A stretch of DNA of 64,000 nucleotides. It comes from Macrotrachela quadricornifera. Taxonomy: Eukaryota > Rotifera > Eurotatoria > Philodinida > Philodinidae. Positions within the stretch are counted from its first letter, which is position 1. Every line of letters starts with the position of its first letter. Location of the stretch: NCBI GenBank assembly GCA_022393335.1, contig JAJEKB010000261.1:1-64000 (forward strand), written 5' to 3'. A model generated the notes under the pieces. It made no database searches. It was not told where the DNA came from and saw only the letters and a program-made list of their open reading frames with translations. Both the position numbers and the translations under genes were made by a program. This document shows, piece after piece, positions 1 to 12,400 of the stretch.

Positions 1-411
1 ATGACATGTTTCAAAGCCTGTGATATATTGAACTATTTCTAAGAGAATCTATATTATAAAGAATGAAAGCCTTTAGATGCTAAGTGTTCTAGCAATAGAA
101 ATGACACGTTTGACCTATAAACACACATCAACTAGTAGTTTTTGTACTTAAATCAAACTAATTTTACACGAAAACATCCCGTCGTGAAATGGTTAATTGA
201 AAAATTTTTTTTTTGTCTTCATATAGTGATTTGGAAGAATAGCGTGCGAATAAGTCATATATCATAAAAGGAAATTTAATAATTTAATTATACTAAAACT
301 CGATTTTTCTTCATGCATATATTGATTATATAATTATCATTTTTTTATCATTTGTTTTGATCAAACATATAATAAGAAAAATGTAAAAATTATTTTATAT
401 AAATTACTTAC

Positions 412-3400
412 AATCATCATCATTGATTTTTGATTTAAATAAACCATTTGATAAATTATTTATTTGTTGTCCAATTTTAATATTTGATGATGATGCTGAT
501 GATGATGATTGTCGTTTAATATTTATATTTGTTTGATCGAATTGTGCTGGAAAATCATAATTTAAACATGTTGGACTTGGTAATAATGGATTTTGTGAAT
601 CACTTAATTGAAATGATGGTAAATTTAATAATTCTTTTTCTAATAATTTTATTTCTCCAACACCATCAGGAATATTTGTTGTTGGATTTGTTGTTGATTG
701 AATATTATTTGATGATATTAATGAATCTGTTTCAACAATAGCTTGTAATAATGGATTACGATCATTAGGCATATTTGATGATATATTTTTATCTGAATTT
801 CTCCAAAACCATTTACGTGTTGAATTTGTTTGATTAGAATCATTTAAATTAATTCCATTTGATACTGATGATGTTGATGTTATTGGTAAATTATTATTTG
901 ATAATATTTGAGAATTTGTTGATGCTATTGGTGTTATTGATATATTTGATAAAGAATTTTTTGCTATTTTACGATGTTTATCATATGTTGAATGTGTAAA
1001 TTTTGTTAATAATGATGGACGATCATTTGTTGTTGTTGTTGTTGTTGTTGATGATGATGAAATATTTTCTTTTGTTAATGAATTACGTGGTCGTTTAAAT
1101 GTATCTGGTTTTGGTAATGTTGGAATAGATGCAAGTGCTGATGTACCAATAGTTGGCGTTATAGATGAAATAAAATTTTTATTCTCATTTATTTGTACAT
1201 TATTTAGTAATAATGAAGAATTATTTGTTGTAACAGATTTTTTTTTAAATAATGGTGTAAATAAACGATGTTCAAGTAAACGAAGTATGATAACAGGATG
1301 TATCACAGATGATAAATATGAAAGATTATAAAGAAGACTATCACTTGAATTAATCATTGTTGCTGATGTTGGACTTGTTGCTATTTGAGATTCTTTTGAT
1401 GTAGATTTTTTTTGATTTATTCCATTCTAAAATTATGATAATAAAATTTGGACTTTTGTTTTTTTTTAAAGAATAATAACATACTTTAAGTAATTCATCA
1501 AGTAATTTTTCAATACAAATACCAGCAAATGATGTCCATAATGTTCCAACAACTTTTTCACCAATAGCCATATGATGAACAAAATTATTTTCAAAAGATT
1601 GTGGCTTATCACAATCAAGTGGTTCGGGTTCAATATCTAATTTAAAAATATAAATTCATTTTTATTCTTATTAAATAATTTAATCAATATGAAAAAAAAA
1701 ATATTAACTATGTAAAATATTATAATATGATATTAGTTAATAAAAAATCCTATTCATTGTAAGATAGATCAAAATTCACTTAAGAAAAAAAAAATGAGTA
1801 CAAGAAATATTAGATCTTCTTAGTTGAAAATGCTGGAATTACAATGATTTATATAATTTATACAATGAATATCGTATTTTTTTTTTTGCATAAAATAGAA
1901 TTTTTTAAGATTCAAGTTACATTCATAAACAACAGTCGCTATTCTAATGGTTAGAGAATTTCCGTATATATATTTCATACAGAATGTAGATCCATGATAT
2001 TATAATGCGTATATTGTTTAGTCTATAAGAAAGTTCTAATGAATGATATTTCTTCTTTTCTTTATTCACATAACTTTAGAAAATCATCTATTTCTTTATT
2101 ATGTAATGTTATGTCTTAGCCATCGATAGTATTAATTTTATTGGCATCTACTAATCTTTTTAAAGATTATGCCTATTGCTAAAGACAGAAATCATCTGCG
2201 GTCTTTTGTAAAATACTAACTGAATGACAATTTAATGAAGAAGAAAAAAATGAACTAAAATTTAGAAATATTTATTCTATCATTTACAACTATCAGAAGT
2301 GAAACGTACATTAAAGAGAAGTTATAGATAGATTATTATCATGTTAGTCCCAAGGGACTAGAAACTAATATTCGATCAAATAAACTCATCTTTTGAATGA
2401 AAACAAAACTATAGATTGAACTTCAATCTCATATAAACATTCGTCATATTTTTAATAAAAAACAATATAAAATTTGGTGAGTAGTTTCTTATGCGATCAT
2501 AATGCCTAAAGCAAAAAAAAACAACCAAACATTCGTCATAAATATTTTTCTAATTAAACAATAATATCATTGATCTATATTGTTCATTTTAAATTTATGT
2601 TAAAACTTACCAAGAATATCAAATAGATTAACTTTATTGCTAACTTTTGTAAGTAAACCCATATAAACAAGTATTCTTGCACCAAGATGTTTAACATAAC
2701 GAGCAAATTTTGTTGTTTGATTTGTATAAAACATTTCATCAGCTGGTAAAATTAAATGTAACACAGTATCTGGTATATCTGCTTGTGTTAATATTTCATG
2801 AGTATCAGGATTTAATGCAATAACACCCAATGTTTGTAAAATCAAACAAATCAAATGCTTTAAAATAAAAATAAATAAATATATTACATGGTATTACTAT
2901 AATCTAATAGGAAATTAAGACAAATAAATATGTCAATCTTATATATGATTTTGTTTTTTCGTACATGAAAAGAATGTTTTTCTGATTAACATTATCTACA
3001 TAATTGAATTTTGATTTATTTCTCTTTCTATCTAATGGATAATATATATATATATATATGGAAAGAAAAAAAAGACAAAATTTGTTCTTATTTTTTTATT
3101 TTTTTATTTATCTATTGAATATTTACCGGATCATTGTTAATATTTAACATATCAATAATAATAGCTAAATTTTCTTTTGTATTAATAAATCTCATTTGAA
3201 ATGTATGATCTTGACAAAGTATTGTTAATATACGTGCAGCTAAAATAACAACACAATGATGTGTACATAATGGTGAACGTGTTGATGGTACACATTTAGG
3301 ACGATTATTAAATTCTCTACGATGTGCATCTAAACGTGTGCGCATTAAACGTAAAAGATGTATTGGTTCAATTTGATATAGAAGTGAAAATGGTTCATAT

Positions 3401-6400
3401 GTATAAACAGTATTTAAATTATCATTTGATATTGTTGATGAATTATTAGTTGATAAATTTTCTGAATTAAGTAAATGAGATTTTGATAGATTTGATGATG
3501 ATGATAAATGAGGATTTGTTAAATCAGAAGATGATGCTGCTTGTGCTGATTGAGAAGGAGGAGGAGGAGGAGACGAAGGAGAAAGAGAAGAAGAAGCTGG
3601 AGCAAGATTATCATTACTATATAATGGAATCCATCGTTTTGATGTTTCACGTGTTAAATTTCCAGTATTTCCACTTGTACTATTACTACTACTACCACCA
3701 CCACCACCACCAGGTCCGGGACCAGATGTTTGTTGTGTTGTATTAAATGATAATTTTGAATTTGAATAAGCACCACCACCAGTTGCTGCGGCTGCGACAG
3801 CTCGTTTTTCATCTGTTTCACGTGAAATTTTTCGTAAAATACTTGATAATGTTGATGTTTTTGGTAAACGATCATTTCCAATTTTATTTTCATCACATGG
3901 ATTAGAATTTGATGTTGATGAATTTATATTAATTAATGAATTTATATTTAATTGTCGTCTTGATAATGGTATATAACATGCATTATAACGACCTGGATTT
4001 ATTAAATTATGATATACATATACATCATATAAACGATTTATTGTTATTAATGCTAAATATTGCATATTTGCCATATCACTTGATAATAATTCCAATGATA
4101 TATCCAATAATTTTTTTGTATGTATTTGAAATTTTTCAACATGTTCACGTTTATCATGATTGCGTAAAAATTCTTGATAACACGTCTAAAGATATATACA
4201 TATGTACAGTTTATTTAATTATGTATATATTTATAAATATGAAATATGAAACAAACCTGTGTAGTCATTGATATGAAAAGAAAAATTTTATGTCAATAAT
4301 AAGTGCAATCAAATGATACTCTGTTTGCTATGAATGACAATAGATAGATAGATAGACAGATAGATTGTCTATCTATCTATTAGAATCTCTCATTCCCTTT
4401 CTTCGAAAAATGATTTGCTATTCGCTCTACTTCTCTTCTATTCTTCTTTTGTCGTAGTTGTTGACGCGCGCTCCTCTTCCGCTTGTCGTGCTCGGAACGG
4501 ACGTGATGCTGTGCTTGTGCTTTCTCGCTACGATAGCAACATGAGAAAATCATGTCATACTCTGTTTAACATTGATTTTGACACCCTATGATTATTAGAC
4601 CTCATATATCTAGTAGTAATACTGTATAAAAGGAAACGATTTTCAATTCTTTGTCTGATGTTATTTTATATTTGCTTGTTTGCTTGCTTGCTTGCTTTCT
4701 TAAGTTTCTTTTTGTGTATAGATGCATTTCTTTCTCATGGGACTATTTAGTCGCTACTATGAAACTCGATAATGATGTCTACATGTGTGTGACATTCTGT
4801 TGAATTTCTCTCTTGTAGTATGTATAGAATACCTGTCTTTATAATCATCTGTTGACGTGATATGGATCAATGATACTTTCTTTTTCTCGTTTCTCATACT
4901 TAACTAACGGTACTAATGGGCATGCTGTACTATATCATTCTTTTTCTTTTCCATCTTGAGCACATTTAGTTAATGGTATATTATAAATGAAGAAGATCAA
5001 CAAATAAAACAGTTTTATTATCTTGTCTTATATTATTATTATCATTATTATTTCTTATGTTTAACATCAAATATTTATTATTTTTAGAAAATTGAAATTG
5101 AAAGATAAATTTGTATATTAAATTTCAAATTTTCTTTCTTTTGTTCGTTTTTCCGGCATCATTATGATGTTAGTATATCTATTTTCATTTAGAAGAAATA
5201 AAGCAAAAAAAAAAATAAAAGGAAAAAGAAAAAATTATATATAAATTCGTCATGAAAAATAAGGGAGTAGGAACGATGGCGGAAATGATTCAACAACAAG
5301 AATAAGCACTCTCATTTATATTCATTTGTACTATAGACAACGAATAAACTAAGACAGGCAATAACAAATACAAATAGACAATCTGTTGCCTCGTTTCTTG
5401 TCTCATATATTGATCATGTTTGGTCGTTCACATAGAAAATAAAAAGTAATGATCAACATCTTCCTACGCATGATGCACTACTATAGACTATATGAATATA
5501 ACACAGTAGAAAGCATCATTAGTTGCAATTGCTTCTAACATCACAATAACGGAACGATAGTTTTCTCATTTCTTTTTTTTCTTTTGTCCTATCTATACAT
5601 ATTGTTATATAAACATACTCAGGCTCCTTCGTGTCTCTCTTTGTTCTTTTACATGATAGATAAACAAGCACCAGTAGAGAACATATATATATATATATAT
5701 ATATATATACAAAAATATAAAAATTACTGATTATTGTTTCTCTGATGATCTGCCAATTGTTGATTCTCTTTTTCTTGATATTGTCTACTTCTTCAATATC
5801 TATTCAATAACAGGATGTGATATCAATATCATGTCGCATAAAGATAAATATGACTCAGCAGGTTATTTCTCTTTTTATTTTATCAATAGATAAATAGTGC
5901 CCTAATGATGACACAATAACATAGTCAATAGAAATCTGAATAACTCCATATTTTATTGATTTTCTATTTTGTTTAAATAAAAAGAATGATTTAGTTATAC
6001 AATCTATTCAATTCTGTTCTTTTTATATTTTTTTTTTGTCTATTGAAGATTAGTTGATTGAGCATGAAAAACATAGAGACTTATCGTTATATTCTTTTTC
6101 AATAGTGAGAATGAATAAATAGAATAAAAAAAATAGAAAGACTATAGAATATGCACATACGGCCTTTGAAGGCTAATCGAATTCCGAGTCATCGGGTGAA
6201 GCATGCACAAGCGCGTGAGTTAAAGTGAGGATCGACTATGCCTCGCTAGTAATGAAGTAGATGAATAGCAAACAACAATCACGATGTTTTGATGCATAGT
6301 TGTGTTCGAACATCTTTTTCTTTTTCCTCTTTTACGCTATTATAGATATACGTGATTTTGTTTGCATTTATAATTATATTGAATATATGTATATATATAT

Positions 6401-9400
6401 ATTTATATATATTAAATAAGTTTTTAAAAAATCAAATAAAAACAACGCTACCAATTCTATCAATTAATAGATTGACTTATAAATAATAAAGAAAAATGAT
6501 CTTTATTTAATTAATTAAAATGAAACGCTTATTAACACTTACACAATTGAAAAAAAATATATGAAAATTATTTTGTATAATGCAAATATTAATAAATAAA
6601 TAAAAAATGCAATTTCATACATTAGATTTTGGGAAAAAGTTTTATATATTGTGCATTTAATATGCATCAAAGATTATGACTCTTATACAGAAGTATATTC
6701 ATGTCTCATTCTAAACGGAAAACTTATGTAAAGCACTAATAATTTCAATAGTAATAAATCTGAATATATCAAAAATGTTCTTTTAAAGTTCAAATGACAT
6801 CTATGCTGATTTAATATCTATATATTAAAAAGGTTTTCTTTTATTTCTAAAAGCATTTAATCTAATCAATAAGAATAAATGTCATCTTTTTTTTTTAATA
6901 TTTGATGATCGTCTTATGATGAACATATTCGTCATATTTATTTCTTCAATTATAAAGAAATCTACTTACATTGAGTAATGTATGAAGAAGTTCTGCAATG
7001 CGTGCATGTACTTGTGGTGATGTTGCTTGACTTATAAGAGTCAATATTTCGTCCATAGAATTTTGCATACGCAATAAATCCATTAATTGATCGATACATT
7101 CGATATTCGTCGCAAGTCGACTTAATTCAGAAAATCGTTTAAATAGACGATCATTGAATGCATTGACTATAATAAATAAAATAAAATAAAATAAAAAAAA
7201 ACAAAAAAAAAAACAATAACTTTATCGAGAAAAACTTCATAACAAATAAGAAACAACCATAATACAACAACAATAAGAATAGCACTATTGTAAAATCTAT
7301 GACAACAAGACGTGTATCTGTCAACTAGTAGAATTCTTTTTATTTTTTTGTTGTATATAAATGTGTTATTGACATCCTCTTGTCTATAGACAGACAATAA
7401 ACAGCCAACTAACTAACTCAAAAGAGCAAAGAATGTGTCAAAAGTCTTTACTAACACAATCAAATAATGATGACAATATGTCCGCCAATGTATTAACTTA
7501 TTTTATCTTAGAAGACAAAAAGAAAACATACAGGATAGGTCAAAAGATACTTTACCAAGAAAGAATTGAATATCTCCGTTATGGCTTGAGTAAACTAGCC
7601 GAATTTTTTAACAATGGTAGAGGTATGTTCAAGATTTATATCCATAACGATAAGTCTAGTGAAATCCTTTGTTACGTATCACCGATAGTTTCAACAAATA
7701 ATTTTACTTATTCATAGGTAGAAAAACAACAATATATAAGATTGTGTAAATGCTACTTGACCAAAAGAAAAATTGAATATCTCCATCATGGCTCAAGTGA
7801 ATGTGCTGATTTTTTTTCAGTAATAGGTGCATATTTAATGCTTATACCCATAAAGATATACTTAGAAAGACTTTTTATTAAGTACATTGTTTTGTTTCCT
7901 ATCTGTGAATCAGTAAAGTATTTTTATTAAGACTATTGCTGACACTTAACAAAGGATTTCCCTTGGCTTGTCCTTATGGATATAAATCTTGAAGATACCT
8001 CTACCATTGATAAAAAAAAATCATTTCGTTTGCTCAAGCCATAGCGAGGATATTCGATTTTTTCTCGATACAGTAACTTTTGACCTACCCTGTATATAAA
8101 ATATATTAGTAATAAAACATGTTCAAATGAAAATAAGGAACGAACGATTTATTTGTCTTCTTTCTTTAGTTTTTCGTATATTTTATATTTATCCTATTAT
8201 TTAAAGACAATGTTAAATAAAACAGAAAGAAAAACGGAAGATGATGAGACTGAGACTGATACTGACAACAACAACAGTATTATAATAGACATAGTTATAG
8301 TAAAAATACTGGATCATAATGATCATTAAAAAAAGGAAGAACGCTCTTATTCACTATCTTTCGTAGTATCTCAAGTGACATGAAACAGAAGTGTGCAAGT
8401 CTTATTCTTATTATTTTAACGACATTTCATAACTTTCATAAGATTCTATCTATATATAAAAAAAAAAACAATTACAATAATAACTAGTCAAATATAAATA
8501 ATAATTCTATAGACGAAATTGTTTTTTTTTATTGAGAAAAAAAGAAAAATCATTACAATCATCAGACAATATTGTACCTTACAAGGTTTTTTCTTTTCTT
8601 TACTATGAGAAAAAAAAAGATCAAAGGCATTCTCAAACAACAACAACAAAAAATAAAAATAAAAACTCCGAGAAAATGATTAAAAACTGATTTACATAAG
8701 GTTCAATATTTTCCACATGAATATTTAAACAAAAACATATGAATTATTTATCATTTCATATACTCACTGAATTGTAATGTAATAAAATGAATAAGAATTT
8801 ATTCTTTTTTTTAAAACAAATAATTATTATATTATCATTTACACTTATAATAATAATATTTTTTTCAATAGATAAACTTACATGATTATACAAAAAAAAC
8901 CGGAAAAAACTAGAGAACTAAAAATACATTTAGCGTAAATATAAAGAAAAATGATGATGAGATATACTCGAAAAATGCACGATAAGTATAAAATTTTAGT
9001 TCAATTAAGAATTGATTTCTCTAGTTATGATATAAAATAGATAATCATAATTTTGAGGAAGAAAAAAAAACGATGCTATTATTTTTAGTTTTATTAATTG
9101 TTTAAAAGAAGAAAAATATCTTATTCTAGTATTTTATATAATCAAAATTTTGATGTACGATTCTTGTAACAAGATCATTTGTTCATATATTTACCTTCTA
9201 TATAATACGTTTTCTAATAATCATTCAAGCATGAAAATAACAAAAAGAATGATTTTATTAAAATTAATTAATATATAGAAATGTAAATGAAAATTTTTAT
9301 TAATATTTTCAATGAAAATTAACAACTAAAACTTAATATTAATAAATGATTTAATGTAGGATTTTCTATTTTCTCATAGATAAAATAAACCAAAATATTA

Positions 9401-12400
9401 AAGGATGCTGAAAACATAAACGGAAGTCACGGCCGTTCGCGCTTATATACACGGCAATAGAACAAAAAAACACCGCTCTCGCACACATGCACACGTTCAT
9501 AATCGACCGTTCGTGTTTATGTGTCTATATGAGTCAGTAAAAATAGAACGTGAATTCTCTTTTTTTTTACACTAGTTAATGAAATACTAGACACATCTCA
9601 GATAATGACAGATGCAAAAGGAATCTAAACTAAAGAGAGAAGATATATGAAAGGTGAAACTATTCTTATATTAAGTAAAGCAAAGAAAAAAAGAAGAAAA
9701 CTTCGTCATAAAATTTATGTTTTGTTACCATTGAAAATTATTTATACATACATTTACATAATATATCTTATATATATATATAGATATATCCAGATCTTTT
9801 TTTCACTTCTAACAGGATAAAAAACAGAAAGAAAGAAAGGACGAGAAAAAAAAAGAGAGGAACTATTTACATTCAAATGATGATCGGTATATCACTTGTC
9901 ATTAGAAATAAATTTTTTTTCTTTTTATTCTGTTCTATATTTATTTCATTGTAGGATTGTTAACAATCACGAATATTGAAAACAAAAAAATAAAAATAAA
10001 AAGTCACATTTCGAAAGAAACTAACTATCTATTACTATGTATATATATAAATGTCTCAATAAGATTGTTGTATATTAAAAAATATCATCAGAAATTATAT
10101 GGTAAATGGTTAGAATATTATAGAAAATGATTTTTGACAGATTATTGTAAACAACTGGTATGTGTATGTATAGAGAATTGCATCTTGCCGAAAAGGTTGC
10201 AGCATCTGTCAAATCATCACAATTACAAAGTATAGCTAACTGACTTATAAGAGCGAATAATTCTGATCATCGTACGACGGGCAATGATAATGATGGGACG
10301 GCAGTAAATGTACTTGACGATGAATCAATCGAATAGAGCGAAAAAAAGAGACCGCCTTGGGGGGCAGGGGCGAAAGAGAGACAGAAAGAGAGGCAAAGGA
10401 AACTGGTCCCGGCAATATAAACATATCCCGAAGAGAGGAGCAAGAGATCGATACAATTGGCGTTCTGTAACTCACTTTCTGCTGATGCGTGAGTTGCTGA
10501 TGCCACATTGTGCTGTTGCTGACGTGATGATTTATGGGGATGAAGAATGTTGACAGCCAACGATGAGGTACCCGTCTAAAACGACACACATTTATATATA
10601 TGTAGTGAAATATAAAAAACAGGAGAGAAAAAAAGCAGAGTGAAACATACAATCATCGATTAGTCATATTTTTATAATTCAACTATCAAAATCATTATAT
10701 CTAGTTTTTCTTAGATTATATTTCATTCAATTTTTTATTTATCAAATAAAACAAATCAATTGCTCAAAAGTAAAAATATTTAAATTCAATTATTCTAAAT
10801 CTATAAAATACTATCCATTTGTATTCTTAATGTTTATACAAAAAAACAATAGCAAAAGATAATTTATTTAGATTCTCTGTTTTTTATTCATATTTATTTG
10901 GTTCTACTGAATCATAATGCTTAAATTTTACATATTAAAATAAATTCTTTTTAATAGAAAGCAAAAGAATAATATTATCTTGTTAAAATTTGAAATAAAT
11001 CTTTAGTATATATATATCATTAATTTCATCATATTTTAATTAAAAAAAACGAAACTAACTATATATTTATCGAGATTTCTTCTATATTAAAAGGCAAAAA
11101 TCCCCAATAGAATATACTGAATATAATATACAAACTAATGCAAGACTTTTTTTTTTACCAAAAAAAAAACAAAAAACAATCATTTGATTTATTTTATAAG
11201 ATTTTCTACTTATTTTATGCATAAACATAACAAAAGAACATCTTTAATTATTTGAATTACGAGCATAGGAGATTATGATATTATTAATTCTATACCTTAT
11301 ATAATTAAAAAAAAAGCAAGGAAATTTTTTTTATATAAACAAAGATTATATATAATAATCTATTTACAAATCATTAAATCTCATTTCATTTTTTTTTTCA
11401 TAGATTGAATGAAAATGATATTATTAATTCGATTAGAAATAGACTGAATTGCTTCTTTTGTTTATTTGTTCTTTTTTTTTATTATTCATTTTATTGTGTT
11501 CTAATGATTTCAATACATAACTATATTATAGAATAGACGAAAATATTACTTCTCACTTACTCGAATAAAATCGACAAAAAAACAAGCGTCACATATATGA
11601 AAAATAGTGGATCTTTTTTTTCTTATAAAAGAACTTAATGTAAAAGTAACTGTTAATCTCTTGGGATGGAAGGGAACAATCCTCTCATATCATGTGAAGC
11701 TCTGATAAACAAATATTTCTATTAAGTATCATTGTTTATCTCATTAATATATAATTTTCAGTAGCCATTTAAGAGAATAATAAGAAGAAATTCAAACAAA
11801 CTTTATTAATGATATACTATTAATGCAAATTTTCAGAATTAATGTTCGTTTAGAAGTCAATTATGTCGAATTTTCAAGCATGAAAAACCAATTTCTGTAT
11901 AAAAGTTAATATTTTAATAGATAAAGAAACTCAATTATCTATTTTAGTTATTAGATATAAATTAATTAGATGTGAAAATTTGCATCAATATTGTATCATT
12001 TATAAAGTTTAGTCTGATTTCTTTTTGTTATTTTCTTAAAGGGCAATGGGAAATTATCTATTAGTGAGGTTAACAATAACACTTAATAGAGATATTTGTT
12101 TATATTATCTATATGAAAAAATATTTTAAAAGAAATATCTATAATTAATCAAATGAGTTCTTTTACTTGTTTACATTTTTTTTGATTATTTTAATCACAG
12201 TTTATTTTATTTCTTAATAGGCACAACTTAAACTATATTGATTATAATAAACGTATTTCATTGATAGTTTTGTTAAAGATTAGATACAAGTATATGATCA
12301 TTGACTAGTTCTAAGAATAATTAGTTTTTAAGAATGTTTTCTTCTTAAGATATCTAATATTCAAAAACCGATTATATATCATAAAACAAGGTTAGAAGAT

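Noticed and set aside
1930..1990. tRNA-like A-box (TAATGGTTAGAGA) near 1938
   Set aside because: No B-box (GGTTCRANTCC) follows at the right distance and no cloverleaf arms pair.
7433..7930. Two plus-strand open frames in the ankyrin-gene intron
   Set aside because: They coincide with the repeated arms of the inverted-repeat element at 7531-8092 and have no start context, introns or known domain.
10245..10652. Overlapping frames of 81-135 codons on both strands
   Set aside because: The only supported coding part is the 100-nt exon 10476-10575 in one minus frame; the rest is outside its splice sites and reads as low-complexity hydrophobic or basic sequence.
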